DNA of 64,000 nucleotides. Source: Cupriavidus neocaledonicus. Lineage in GTDB: Bacteria; Pseudomonadota; Gammaproteobacteria; Burkholderiales; Burkholderiaceae. Made by a program: the position numbers and the translations under genes. The DNA is taken from NCBI RefSeq assembly GCF_000372525.1, contig NZ_AQUR01000105.1:244204-308203 (forward strand). The letters are read 5' to 3'. The notes below the pieces were generated by a model, which was given only the letters and a program-made list of their open reading frames with translations, did no database searches and was not told the origin of the DNA. This document shows positions 18,339 through 26,885 of the stretch, in pieces (within the stretch, counting starts at the first letter, position 1; each line of letters starts with the position of its first letter).

Positions 18339-19529
18339 ATGCGCCTTCTGTTCTGGGTTGCGGTCCTGTTTGGCGGCGCCGTCGGGCTGGCCCTGTTCAC
18401 GCAGTTCAACCACAGCAATGTGGTGCTGTTCTATCCGCCGTACCGCGTCGAGCTGTCGCTCAACCTGGCGCTGGCGTTGCTGCTGCTGATCTTCTTCGTG
18501 GTGTGGACGGTGATGTCCACCATCCGCCATCTGGCCGAGATGCCGCGCCGCGCCGCCGCCTACCGGGAGCGCAGCCGCATGAGCAAGGCCCAGGCGGCGC
18601 TGCGCGAGTCGATCGAAAACCTGTTCGCCGGTCGTTTCGCCCGCGCCGAGCGCGCCGCGCGCGAAGCCCAGTCATGGCACGACCAGGCCCAGACCGCCGC
18701 GCTGATCGGCGCGCGCGCCGCCCACCGCATGCAGGAAACCGAGCGGCGCGACGCCTGGATGGCGCAGGTGACCGACCCGGAGCGCGAGCAGGCCCGGCTG
18801 GTGTCGATGGCCGAGCTGCTGGTCGACGCCCGCGACGCCGACGGCGCGCTGGAGACCATCGCCCAGCTGCAGTCGCAGGGCGCGCGCCAGATCCATGTGC
18901 AGCGCATCGCGCTGCGCGCGCACCAGCACCTGAAGAACTGGTCCGAGGTGCTGCGCCTGGCGCGCTCGCTGGAGAAGCGCAACGCGCTGCATCCGGTGCT
19001 GGCGCTGCGGCTCAAGCAGATGGCGGTCGAAGCCATGCTGGAAGAGCGCCGCCACGATGCCGAGGCGCTGTCCGAGTTCTGGCGCTCGCTGTCCGCCGAC
19101 GAGCGCCGCGCCACCCGCATCGCCGAACCGGCGGCGCGCTATTTCGCTGCGCTCGGCCGGCAGAACGAGGCCCGCCGCATCATCGAAGACGCGCTCAAGG
19201 TCAACTGGGACAGCCGCCTGGTGCTGCGCTATGCCGATTGCGCCGTGCCGGGCCATGCGCTGCCGCAGATCCAGCAGGCCGAGAAATGGCTGGCCGCGCA
19301 TCCCGCCGACGCCGACCTGTACTACACGCTGGGCGTGCTGTGCCTGGGCGAGAAGCTGTGGGGCAAGGCCCAGTCCAGCTTCGAGCGGGCGCTCAAGTAT
19401 GCCGACCCCGACCAGCAGCGCCGCCTGCGCGTGCGCACGCACCTGGCGCTGGCGCGGCTGTTCGAGGAAACCGAGCGCTTTGAAGACGCGCAGCGCCACT
19501 ATCGCGAAAGCGCGATGCTGGCCGCCTGA
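18339..19529 (+). CDS. hemY: HemY-family membrane TPR protein
   Basis: A 396-residue protein of the proteobacterial HemY family, unrelated to protoporphyrinogen oxidase HemY of Bacillus. Two membrane helices open it (LLFWVAVLFGGAVGLALF and LSLNLALALLLLIFFVVW), followed by RHLAEMPRRAAAYRERSRMSKAQAALRES-type sequence with RAERAAREA repeats and TPR-like helices to about residue 390 (DLYYTLGVLCLGEKLWGKAQ). It is usually encoded right after hemX, as here with a 4-bp gap, and is thought to help haem precursor handling at the membrane. Exact function is unsettled. Confidence 0.92.
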   Translation: MRLLFWVAVLFGGAVGLALFTQFNHSNVVLFYPPYRVELSLNLALALLLLIFFVVWTVMSTIRHLAEMPRRAAAYRERSRMSKAQAALRESIENLFAGRFARAERAAREAQSWHDQAQTAALIGARAAHRMQETERRDAWMAQVTDPEREQARLVSMAELLVDARDADGALETIAQLQSQGARQIHVQRIALRAHQHLKNWSEVLRLARSLEKRNALHPVLALRLKQMAVEAMLEERRHDAEALSEFWRSLSADERRATRIAEPAARYFAALGRQNEARRIIEDALKVNWDSRLVLRYADCAVPGHALPQIQQAEKWLAAHPADADLYYTLGVLCLGEKLWGKAQSSFERALKYADPDQQRRLRVRTHLALARLFEETERFEDAQRHYRESAMLAA

Positions 19530-19550
19530 GCCGCACGGCGGCCGGCGCGC

Positions 19551-21110
19551 TCAGTCCTCCGCGCCGGCGCCCTTTACCTCCGGCTTCACCACCTGCTTCA
19601 CCACTTCATAGCGCCGCAGCGTTTGCTGGCGCGCCACATCGTGCTGCACCAGCGGGCGCGGGTAATTGTCACCCAGCCGCACGCCGGCCTCGGCCAGCAC
19701 GGTTTCCGGCGCGGTCCACGGCGCATGCAGGTACTTGTCCGGCAAGGCCGCCAGCTGCGGCAGGTATTTGCGGATAAAGCGGCCCTGCGGATCGAACTTC
19801 TGCGACTGCGTCACCGGATTGAAGATGCGGAACCACGGCTGCGCGTCGCAGCCGGTGGATGCGGCCCATTGCCAGCCGCCGTTGTTGGCGGCCAGGTCGA
19901 AGTCATTGAGCTGGTCGGCAAAGTACTGCTCGCCGCGGCGCCAGTCGACGCCCAGGTCCTTGACCAGGAAGCTGGCCGTGACCATGCGCAGGCGGTTGTG
20001 CATATAGCCGCTTTGCCGGATCTGCAGCATCGCCGCGTCGACCAGCGGATAGCCGGTGGCGGCGTCGCACCAGGCGCGGAAATAGCGCTCGCCGGTGTCG
20101 CCATCCTGCCAGCGGATCGCGTCATAGGCCGGGTGGAACGCGGCCCCGGCGCCGACGCGCGGATGGTGATGCAGGATCATGAAGTAGAAGTCGCGCCAGA
20201 TCAGCTCCGACAGCCACACCGCCGCGCCCGCACTGTCGGCGCCGCCGCGCAGCACGGCTGCGTGCGCCGTGCGCGCCAGCGTGCGGATCGAGATGGTGCC
20301 GAAGCGCAGGTGCACCGACAGGTAGCTGGGGCCGCGCAGGGCAGGGTAGTCGCGCCGGCGGCCGTAGTCGCCCATGCGCTCGACGAATTCCGCGAACAAG
20401 GCCTGCGCGCCCGAGGCGCCGGTGGGCATCGCGATCTCGGCGAGGTTGCTGGCGCCAAAGCCGAGTTGCGCAAGCGTCGGCACCGGCTGGCGGTACGCCG
20501 CGGGCACCGGCGCCAGCGCCGGCAGGTATGGTTCGACGGCATAGGGGCGCAGGTCGAACGGCTCGACGGTCCTGAGCCAGGCGTTCTTGTACGGGGTGAA
20601 CACCGCGAACGGCTTGCCCTGGCCGTTCAGGATCTCGTCGCGCTCGAACACCGCCTGGTCCTTGAAGGTAAAGAGTGCGCAGGCCTGCGCCGACAGCGCC
20701 TGGCGCACCGCTTGGTCGCGGGCATTGGCAGCCGGCTCGTAGTCGTGGTTGGCAAAGACCGCCTCCACCTCCAGGGCGCGCGCCAGCGCCGGGATGGCGG
20801 TCTGCGCGCGGCCGTGAAGCACGATCAGGCCACCGCCGGCCGCGGCCAGTGTCCCGGCGAGTTCCACCAGCGATTGGCGGATGAACTCTACCCGGCGGTC
20901 GCTTTGCAGCCCGCGCGCGAGCAGCGGGTCGAGGATGTCGCGGTCGAACACGAACACGCACCACACCTGCGCGCAGTGCCGCAGGGCATAATGCAGCGCC
21001 GCGTGGTCGGTGGCGCGCAGGTCGCGCCGGAACCAGACCAGCCCGCGTGCAAAGGTGTTGCCGATCCGGTACGGTGGCCGGGACGTAGCCGGGTGGGCTG
21101 CTGCCTGCAT
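19551..21110 (-). CDS. phrB: Deoxyribodipyrimidine photolyase (class I CPD photolyase)
   Basis: A 519-residue light-driven DNA repair enzyme that uses FADH- to split cyclobutane pyrimidine dimers. The N-terminal Rossmann domain opens with GLVWFRRDLRATDHAAL; the FAD domain has RRDYPALRGPSYLSVHLRFG-type sequence, the WRDFYFMIL segment, GYPLVDAAMLQIRQSGYMHN, and WASSTGCDAQP-like wording (WQWAASTGCDAQPWFRIFNP) with conserved Trp of the electron chain. Start at 21110 is the ATG nearest the conserved region (20 residues of extension remain). It is convergent with hemY (21-bp gap) and divergent from rsuA. Confidence 0.95.
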   Translation of the reverse strand: MQAAAHPATSRPPYRIGNTFARGLVWFRRDLRATDHAALHYALRHCAQVWCVFVFDRDILDPLLARGLQSDRRVEFIRQSLVELAGTLAAAGGGLIVLHGRAQTAIPALARALEVEAVFANHDYEPAANARDQAVRQALSAQACALFTFKDQAVFERDEILNGQGKPFAVFTPYKNAWLRTVEPFDLRPYAVEPYLPALAPVPAAYRQPVPTLAQLGFGASNLAEIAMPTGASGAQALFAEFVERMGDYGRRRDYPALRGPSYLSVHLRFGTISIRTLARTAHAAVLRGGADSAGAAVWLSELIWRDFYFMILHHHPRVGAGAAFHPAYDAIRWQDGDTGERYFRAWCDAATGYPLVDAAMLQIRQSGYMHNRLRMVTASFLVKDLGVDWRRGEQYFADQLNDFDLAANNGGWQWAASTGCDAQPWFRIFNPVTQSQKFDPQGRFIRKYLPQLAALPDKYLHAPWTAPETVLAEAGVRLGDNYPRPLVQHDVARQQTLRRYEVVKQVVKPEVKGAGAED

Positions 21111-21245
21111 GTTCGCTTGCCTGTCTGACGGGTTTGCCGGCGCTGGACCTTGTGCAACGCCGGATCGATCGCGCCGATACCCTAACATAGCGGTACCAGG
21201 CCGGCACACCGGCCAATGCCGCCATTCCATTCTCTACAGAAGCTC

Positions 21246-21953
21246 ATGACTCTCGAACGTATTCTTCAATCCCAGGGCTTTGGCACGCGCCGGTACTGCG
21301 GCGACCTGATCGCCGCCGGGCTGGTCGAGGTCAACGGCGAGCTGTGCGAGGACCCACGCGCGCAGTTCGAGGTGGACGGCCTGCGCCTGACCGTCGACGG
21401 CGAGGAATGGCTGGCCTGCACCAAGGCTTACCTGATGCTGAACAAGCCCGCCGGCTACGAATGCTCGCAGCGCCCGCGCCATCACCCCAGCGTCTACAAC
21501 CTGCTGCCGGTGCCGCTGCGCCAGCGCGAGGTGCAGGCGGTGGGACGGCTCGACCACGACACCACCGGCCTGCTGCTGCTGACCGACGATGGCCAGTTCA
21601 TCCACGCCCAGACCTCGCCCAAGCGCAAGGTGCCCAAGGTCTATGAAGTGACCACCGCCGAGCCGGTCACGCCGGCGCAGACCGGGGCGCTGCGCAGCGG
21701 CGTGCAGCTGCTGGACGAACCGGCGCCGATCGCGGCGGAAGCCTGCGAGATCACCGGCGAACGCAGCCTGCGGCTGACGCTGGTGCAAGGCAAGTACCAC
21801 CAGGTCAAGCGCATGGTCGCGGCCGCGGGCAACCACGTCGACGCGCTGCATCGCAGCGCCATCGGCGGCCTGCAGCTGGATCCGGCGCTGGCCGAAGGCG
21901 AATGGCGCTGGCTCACGGCGCAGGAACTGGCCGTGCTGAGCGGCAAGGCGTGA
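21246..21953 (+). CDS. rsuA: 16S rRNA pseudouridine synthase, RsuA family
   Basis: A 235-residue RsuA/RluB/E/F-type enzyme that isomerises a uridine in rRNA. It has an N-terminal S4 RNA-binding domain (LERILQSQGFGTRRYCGDLI, VEVNGE), YLMLNKPAGYECS, the catalytic GRLDHDTTGLLLLTDDG with the essential Asp, and LVQGKYHQVKRMVAAAGNHV near the end. RsuA itself modifies U516 of 16S rRNA; the subtype is inferred from length and wording. ATG at 21246 directly precedes the S4 domain; an in-frame ATG at 21216 would add ten residues. Confidence 0.9.
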   Translation: MTLERILQSQGFGTRRYCGDLIAAGLVEVNGELCEDPRAQFEVDGLRLTVDGEEWLACTKAYLMLNKPAGYECSQRPRHHPSVYNLLPVPLRQREVQAVGRLDHDTTGLLLLTDDGQFIHAQTSPKRKVPKVYEVTTAEPVTPAQTGALRSGVQLLDEPAPIAAEACEITGERSLRLTLVQGKYHQVKRMVAAAGNHVDALHRSAIGGLQLDPALAEGEWRWLTAQELAVLSGKA

Positions 21954-22040
21954 GCCGTCGCGCCGCTCGCGGCGCCTCGCGGAGCGCCCATTGCTGCACT
22001 GGGATGCCCGCCAATCTTTTCCGGAAGACCCCCGGCGATT

Positions 22041-22049
22041 TGATAAAAT
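22041..22049 (+). promoter_or_regulatory. Extended -10-like element before yqgE
   Basis: TGATAAAAT fits TG-n-TAnnAT and ends 7 bases before the yqgE ATG at 22057, which would put the transcript start at or next to the start codon. It also argues against the ATG at 22048 being used. Confidence 0.35.
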
Positions 22050-22056
22050 GCAAGGC

Positions 22057-22629
22057 ATGGCGAAGCCCGAAGCACCCATCAATCTGACCAATCAGTTCCT
22101 GATTGCCATGCCCGGCATGGCCGATCCGACCTTTTCGGGTTCCGTCGTCTATATCTGCGAACACAATGAGCGTGGCGCGCTCGGGCTGGTGATCAACCGG
22201 CCCATCGACATCGACATGGCCACGCTGTTCGACAAGATCGACCTCAAGCTCGAGATCCAGCCCGTGGCGCACCAGCCGGTCTACTTCGGCGGCCCGGTCC
22301 AGACCGAGCGCGGTTTCGTGCTGCACGACCCGGTCGGCGTCTATGTCTCGTCGCTGGCCGTGCCGGGCGGGCTGGAGATGACCACCTCCAAGGACGTGCT
22401 CGAGGCCGTGGCCAACGGCAGCGGTCCGCACCGCTTCCTGCTGACGCTGGGCTATTCCGGCTGGGGCGCCGGCCAGCTGGAGGAAGAACTCAGCCGCAAC
22501 GGCTGGCTCACGGTCCAGGCCGATCCCGAGATCATCTTCAGCGTGCCGCCCGACGAGCGCTTCGCCGCCGCCATCCGACTGCTGGGCATCGATTTCACCA
22601 TGCTGTCCGGCGAGGCCGGGCATGCCTGA
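22057..22629 (+). CDS. yqgE: YqgE/AlgH family protein (UPF0301)
   Basis: A 190-residue protein of the UPF0301 family. Family wording is clear: INLTNQFLIAMPGMADPTFSGSVVYICEH, GALGLVINRP, PVYFGGPVQTERGFVLH, and LGYSGWGAGQLEEEL near the end. The fold is known, but the biochemical role is not; AlgH in Pseudomonas affects alginate regulation. The start at 22057 is set by the conserved MAKPEAPINL and by the promoter-like element that overlaps an earlier ATG. It overlaps ruvX by 8 bp, a conserved pairing. Confidence 0.93.
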   Translation: MAKPEAPINLTNQFLIAMPGMADPTFSGSVVYICEHNERGALGLVINRPIDIDMATLFDKIDLKLEIQPVAHQPVYFGGPVQTERGFVLHDPVGVYVSSLAVPGGLEMTTSKDVLEAVANGSGPHRFLLTLGYSGWGAGQLEEELSRNGWLTVQADPEIIFSVPPDERFAAAIRLLGIDFTMLSGEAGHA

Positions 22630-23047
22630 TGCCGTGGGGCGTGAACTGCCCCGCGACGGCACGGTCCTGGCATTCGACTACGGCGAAAAAAAAATCGGCG
22701 TTGCGCTGGGCAACTTCATCACGCGCGAGGCGCGTGCCCTGACCATCCTCCCCAATATCACCGTCGAAGGCCGCTTCGAGGCCGTGGCCGCGCTGATCCA
22801 GGAGTGGAACCCGGTGCAGCTGATCGTCGGCATGCCGGTCAACCCGGAAGGCGGCGAACAACCGTCGATGAAGCTGGCGCGGCGCTTCGGCAACCAGCTC
22901 AACGGCCGCTTCGGCCTGCCGGTGGAATGGGTGGACGAGCGCTACACCTCGCGCGCCGCGTCGATGGCCGGTGCCCGCCGCGGCGAACTCGATGCCGAGG
23001 CCGCGCGCATCATCCTGCAACAGTATTTCGACCAATTCCCGCTATGA
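22622..23047 (+). CDS. ruvX: RuvX/YqgF RNase H-fold nuclease (16S rRNA maturation)
   Basis: A 141-residue RNase H-like protein. It has the VLAFDYGEKKIGVALGN motif carrying the first catalytic Asp, LIVGMPVNPEGGEQ, VEWVDERYTSRAA with the second acidic site, and LDAEAARIILQQYFD with the final Asp. YqgF helps process the 5' end of 16S rRNA in E. coli; the Holliday-junction name is historical. It overlaps yqgE by 8 bp and pyrR by 4 bp (ATGA), so translation is likely coupled. Confidence 0.95.
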   Translation: MPDAVGRELPRDGTVLAFDYGEKKIGVALGNFITREARALTILPNITVEGRFEAVAALIQEWNPVQLIVGMPVNPEGGEQPSMKLARRFGNQLNGRFGLPVEWVDERYTSRAASMAGARRGELDAEAARIILQQYFDQFPL

Positions 23048-23580
23048 CGCAGATTTCCGTTCCCGACGCCGAGTCGCTGTACCGCAAGCTGCTGGAGCAG
23101 GCGCAGGCGCTGATCCCCGAGGCCGAGCGCGCGCGCTGGTCGGTGGCCGGCATCCATTCCGGCGGGGCCTGGATCGCCGCGCGGCTGGCGGCGGACCTGC
23201 AGCTGCCCGAGCACGGCGTGATCAACGTCGCCTTCCATCGTGACGACTACGCCAAGAAGGGCCTGCACAGCCAGGCCCAGCCGACCACGCTGCCGTTTGC
23301 CGTGGATGAGCGCAACATCTTGCTGATCGACGACGTGCTGGCCACCGGCCGCACCATCCGCGCCGCCGTCAACGAGCTGTTCGACTACGGCCGCCCCGCG
23401 CGCGTGGCGCTGGGCGTGCTGGTCGACCGCGGCGGACGCCAGCTGCCGATCGCCGCCGACCTGTGCGCGGCCGAGATGGCGCTGCCGCCCGGCACGACCC
23501 TGGTGCTGTCGCGCCAGGGCGAAGGCGCCGCCGCGCAATTCACCTTCGCCACCGAACCCACCGATTCCGTCACCGGCTGA
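23044..23580 (+). CDS. pyrR: PyrR bifunctional protein / uracil phosphoribosyltransferase-like
   Basis: A 178-residue type I phosphoribosyltransferase. It has GIHSGGAWIAARLA, the FHRDDYAKKGL flexible-loop region, and the PRPP-binding signature ILLIDDVLATGRTIRAA, with VLVDRGGRQLPI nearby. In Gram-positives PyrR binds pyr mRNA and regulates pyrimidine genes by attenuation. Here it is the first gene of a pyr group, but I see no PyrR-binding antiterminator in the 101 bp before pyrB, so RNA regulation is not shown. Start overlaps the ruvX stop (ATGA). Confidence 0.93.
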   Translation: MTQISVPDAESLYRKLLEQAQALIPEAERARWSVAGIHSGGAWIAARLAADLQLPEHGVINVAFHRDDYAKKGLHSQAQPTTLPFAVDERNILLIDDVLATGRTIRAAVNELFDYGRPARVALGVLVDRGGRQLPIAADLCAAEMALPPGTTLVLSRQGEGAAAQFTFATEPTDSVTG

Positions 23581-23681
23581 ACCGGCACCGAGGGGCGCGC
23601 CCGGCGCGCCCGAACGCCGGAAAGCCCGAAAGCCTGCCCGAGACCAGACCACCCCCGTTTTTTGCCCGCGCCCGACCAGCC

Positions 23682-24653
23682 ATGACCAAGACGTTCCGCA
23701 ACCCGCAGCTCACCAAGAACGGCGAACTGAAGCACCTGCTGTCGATCGAGGGGTTGTCGCGTGACATGATCACGCACATCCTCGACACCGCCAGCCAGTT
23801 TGTCTCGCTGTCCGACTCCGACCGCGATGTCAAGAAGGTGCCGCTGCTGCGCGGCAAGAGCGTGTTCAACCTGTTCTTCGAGAACTCGACCCGCACCCGC
23901 ACCACCTTCGAGATCGCCGCCAAGCGGCTGTCGGCGGACGTGCTGAACCTGAACATCAACGCCTCGTCGACCAGCAAGGGCGAGTCGCTGCTGGACACCA
24001 TCAACAACCTGTCGGCGATGTCCGCCGACATGTTCGTGGTGCGCCATGCCAGCTCGGGCGCGCCTTACCTGATCGCCGAGCATGTCGCCCCGCACGTGCA
24101 CGTGATCAATGCCGGCGACGGGCGCCATGCGCACCCGACGCAGGGCCTGCTGGACATGTACACCATCCGGCATTTCAAGAAGGACTTCACCAACCTGACG
24201 GTGGCCATCGTTGGCGACATCCTGCACTCGCGCGTGGCGCGTTCCGACATCCACGCGCTGACCACGCTGGGCGTTCCCGAGGTGCGCGCCATCGGCCCGC
24301 GCACGCTGCTGCCGTCCGGGCTGGAGCAGATGGGCGTGCGCGTGTTCCACAGCATGGAAGAGGGCCTCAAGGGCGTCGACGTGGTGATCATGCTGCGGTT
24401 GCAAAACGAGCGCATGAGCGGCGCGCTGCTGCCGTCCGCGCAGGAATACTTCAAGGCCTACGGCCTGACGCCGGAGCGCCTGGCGCTGGCCAGGCCCGAC
24501 GCCATCGTGATGCACCCGGGGCCGATGAACCGCGGCGTCGAGATCGACTCCGCCGTGGCCGATGGCTCCCAGTCGGTGATCCTGAACCAGGTGACCTTCG
24601 GCATCGCCGTGCGCATGGCGGTGATGGGCATCGTCGCCGGGAACAACGACTGA
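23682..24653 (+). CDS. pyrB: Aspartate carbamoyltransferase catalytic subunit
   Basis: PyrB condenses carbamoyl phosphate and aspartate, the committed step of pyrimidine synthesis. The 323-residue protein has the carbamoyl-phosphate loop FFENSTRTRTTFEIAAKRL, INASSTSKGESLLDT with the second-subunit Lys loop, the VINAGDGRHAHPTQGLLD signature, IVGDILHSRVARSD, and the MHPGPMNRGVEID loop. There is no pyrI regulatory gene nearby. The next gene is a degenerate dihydroorotase, as in the Pseudomonas-type enzyme, in which that protein is a structural partner of PyrB (established for P. putida and P. aeruginosa; inferred here). Confidence 0.97.
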   Translation: MTKTFRNPQLTKNGELKHLLSIEGLSRDMITHILDTASQFVSLSDSDRDVKKVPLLRGKSVFNLFFENSTRTRTTFEIAAKRLSADVLNLNINASSTSKGESLLDTINNLSAMSADMFVVRHASSGAPYLIAEHVAPHVHVINAGDGRHAHPTQGLLDMYTIRHFKKDFTNLTVAIVGDILHSRVARSDIHALTTLGVPEVRAIGPRTLLPSGLEQMGVRVFHSMEEGLKGVDVVIMLRLQNERMSGALLPSAQEYFKAYGLTPERLALARPDAIVMHPGPMNRGVEIDSAVADGSQSVILNQVTFGIAVRMAVMGIVAGNND

Positions 24654-24736
24654 TGCCGGCCAGCCCCACCTCGCACGCCAGCCCGCACGCCAGCCAGAAC
24701 ACACCGAACCAGCCCAGCGACACGACAAGCCAAGCT

Positions 24737-26020
24737 ATGAAGATTCACATCCAGGGCGGCCGCCTGATCGATCCGGCCAGCAACACCGACGCCGCGCAGG
24801 ACCTCTATATCGCCGCCGGCAAGATCGTCGGCGTCGGCAGCGCCCCGGCGGACTTCACCGCCAACAAGGTCATCGACGCCAGGGGCCTGATCGTGTGCCC
24901 CGGCCTGGTCGACCTGTCCGCGCGCCTGCGCGAGCCCGGCTACGAATACAAGGCCACGCTCGAGTCCGAGGTCGCCGCCGCCACCGCCGGCGGCGTGACC
25001 AGCCTGGTCTGCCCGCCGGACACCGAGCCGGTGCTCGACGAGCCCGGCCTGGTCGAAATGCTGAAGTTCCGCGCGCGCACGCTGAACCAGACCCACGTCT
25101 ACCCGCTGGGCGCGCTGACGCTGGGCCTTAAGGGCGAGACCCTGACCGAGATGGGCCAGCTGACCGAGGCCGGCTGCGTCGGCTTCAGCCAGGCCGAGGC
25201 GCCGGTGCGCAACACCCAGGTGCTGCTGCGCGCGCTGCAATACGCGCAGACCTTCGGCTTTACCGTGTGGTTGCGCCCGGAAGACCCGTTCCTTGGCGGC
25301 GGCGTCGCCGCCAGCGGCGCGGTGGCGTCGCGCCTGGGCTTGTCGGGCGTGTCGGTCATTGCCGAGACCGTGCGCCTGCATACCATCTTCGAGCTGATGC
25401 GCAGCACCGGCGCGCGCGTGCACCTGTGCCGGCTGTCGTCCGCCGCCGGGCTGGAACTGGTGCGCCAGGCCAAGCGCGAAGGCCTGAAGGTGACCTGCGA
25501 CGTCAATATCCACCACGTCTCGCTGACCGACATGGATATCGGCTACTTCAATTCGCAGATGCGCTTCTCGCCGCCGCTGCGCAGCCCGCGCGACCGCGAC
25601 GCCATCGTCGCCGCGCTGGCCGACGGCACCATCGACGCGCTGTGCTCGGATCACACGCCGGTCGACGACGACGAGAAACTGCTGCCCTTCGCCGAAGCTT
25701 CCCCGGGCGCAACCGGCCTGGAGCTGCTGCTGCCGCTGACGCTGCGCTGGGCCAGCGAGCACAAGGTCCCGCTGGCGCAGGCGCTGGCCCGCATCACCGC
25801 CGAGCCCGCCCGCGTGATCGGCCTCAAGGCCGGCACGCTCGCTGTCGGCAGCGCCGCCGACGTGTGCTTGTTCGATCCGAAGCAGGTGTGGAAAGTCGAG
25901 CGCCGCTCGCTCAAGAGCCAGGGCAAGAACTCGCCGTGGCTCGGCTACGAAATGGAAGGCAAGGTCCGCATGACCCTGGTCGGCGGGCAAGTCGTCTACG
26001 GCAACCACGCCCAGGCATGA
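24737..26020 (+). CDS. pyrC': Dihydroorotase-like protein PyrC', probably inactive
   Basis: A 427-residue amidohydrolase-superfamily protein of the type I dihydroorotase family (RLIDPASNTDAAQDLYIAAG, CPGLVDLSARLREPG, ATAGGVTSLVCPPDTEPVLD, SDHTPVDDDEKLLPF, ITAEPARVIGL). The first metal-binding His-x-His, normally just before LREPG, is Ser-Ala-Arg, and the His normally found in the HLS motif is Arg (HLCRLSS). With these ligands gone it is unlikely to cyclise carbamoyl aspartate. In Pseudomonas this protein (PyrC'/PyrX) supports the aspartate carbamoyltransferase, and a true PyrC is encoded elsewhere. The start at 24737 is preferred; an ATG at 24653 would add 28 low-complexity residues. Confidence 0.88.
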   Translation: MKIHIQGGRLIDPASNTDAAQDLYIAAGKIVGVGSAPADFTANKVIDARGLIVCPGLVDLSARLREPGYEYKATLESEVAAATAGGVTSLVCPPDTEPVLDEPGLVEMLKFRARTLNQTHVYPLGALTLGLKGETLTEMGQLTEAGCVGFSQAEAPVRNTQVLLRALQYAQTFGFTVWLRPEDPFLGGGVAASGAVASRLGLSGVSVIAETVRLHTIFELMRSTGARVHLCRLSSAAGLELVRQAKREGLKVTCDVNIHHVSLTDMDIGYFNSQMRFSPPLRSPRDRDAIVAALADGTIDALCSDHTPVDDDEKLLPFAEASPGATGLELLLPLTLRWASEHKVPLAQALARITAEPARVIGLKAGTLAVGSAADVCLFDPKQVWKVERRSLKSQGKNSPWLGYEMEGKVRMTLVGGQVVYGNHAQA

Positions 26021-26850
26021 TCTGGCTGCGCAAGACCGCACTGGTCCTGCACCTGCTGCGCGGGTTGCTGACCTGCGCCTTGCTGTTCCCATGGCTGGGC
26101 GTGCGCTCGCGCGAATGGCATATCCGGCGCTGGTCGCGCCGGTTGTTGCAGATCTGCGGGGTGGAAGTGGAGGTGGTCGACGCCACCGGCGCCACGCACA
26201 CCGGCGCGGCGCGCCAGGGAGCGATGGTGGTGTCCAACCACATCTCGTGGCTGGACATCTACGTCATCCACAGCTGGCAGCCGGTGCGCTTCGTCGCCAA
26301 GTCCGAGATCCGCAGCTGGCCGCTGATCGGCTGGCTGTGCGACAAGACCGGCACCATCTTTATCGAACGGGCGCGCAAGCGGGACGCGCACCGCGTGCTG
26401 CACGACATTACGGATGTGATGCTGCAGGGCGACCTGGTCGGGGTGTTTCCGGAAGGAACGACCACGGACGGAACCAGCGTGCTGCCGTTCCATGCCAACC
26501 TGATGCAGGCGCCGATTTCGGGCGGGCTGCCGGTGCAGCCATTGGGCCTGAACTACCTCGATGCCGCCACCGGCCAGCCGACGCTGGCCGCTGCCTATAT
26601 CGGCGACACCACGCTGCTGCAATCGCTGGAGGCGGTCCTGCGCGCGCCGCGGATCAAGGCGCGGCTGGTGCTCGGGCCGGCGCTGGTGCCGGCCTCGGGC
26701 GACCGCCGCGAACTGGCGGCTTCCGCAAGGGAAGTCGTCGCCCATCTCAGCCAGGGCGCCGCCGAGCACGCCGCCACGGCCGCGCAACGGCTGAATCAGC
26801 CATCAGAACCGGGCGGCGCGGCACAGCCGGCATCCGTTGCCATCGGCTAG
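26017..26850 (+). CDS. plsC: 1-acyl-sn-glycerol-3-phosphate acyltransferase (PlsC family)
   Basis: A 277-residue membrane acyltransferase that would make phosphatidic acid from lysophosphatidic acid. There is an N-terminal hydrophobic helix (ALVLHLLRGLLTCALLFPWLG), then the catalytic VVSNHISWLDIYV (NHxxxxD), FVAKSEIRSWPLIGW, GTIFIERARKRDA, and VFPEGTTTDGTSVLPFHANL for glycerol-phosphate binding. The last 30 residues are Ala/Pro-rich. The ATG overlaps the pyrC' stop by 4 bp, so it is translated with the pyr genes although its pathway differs. It is convergent with apaH, 35 bp away. Confidence 0.93.
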   Translation: MIWLRKTALVLHLLRGLLTCALLFPWLGVRSREWHIRRWSRRLLQICGVEVEVVDATGATHTGAARQGAMVVSNHISWLDIYVIHSWQPVRFVAKSEIRSWPLIGWLCDKTGTIFIERARKRDAHRVLHDITDVMLQGDLVGVFPEGTTTDGTSVLPFHANLMQAPISGGLPVQPLGLNYLDAATGQPTLAAAYIGDTTLLQSLEAVLRAPRIKARLVLGPALVPASGDRRELAASAREVVAHLSQGAAEHAATAAQRLNQPSEPGGAAQPASVAIG

Positions 26851-26885
26851 CCGTCCTGTCGTCCCCGCCAACGCAGGATAGCGAG

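Noticed and set aside
23581..23681. PyrR-responsive attenuator before pyrB
   Set aside because: The 101-bp gap shows no convincing terminator/antiterminator pair or PyrR-binding loop.
24653..24736. Upstream start of pyrC' overlapping the pyrB stop
   Set aside because: It would add 28 low-complexity Ser/Pro/His residues; the conserved KIHIQGGRLIDP begins at the ATG at 24737.
24458..26092. 544-codon open frame on the minus strand opposite pyrC'
   Set aside because: Shadow of the conserved dihydroorotase-like gene, with no recognisable domain.
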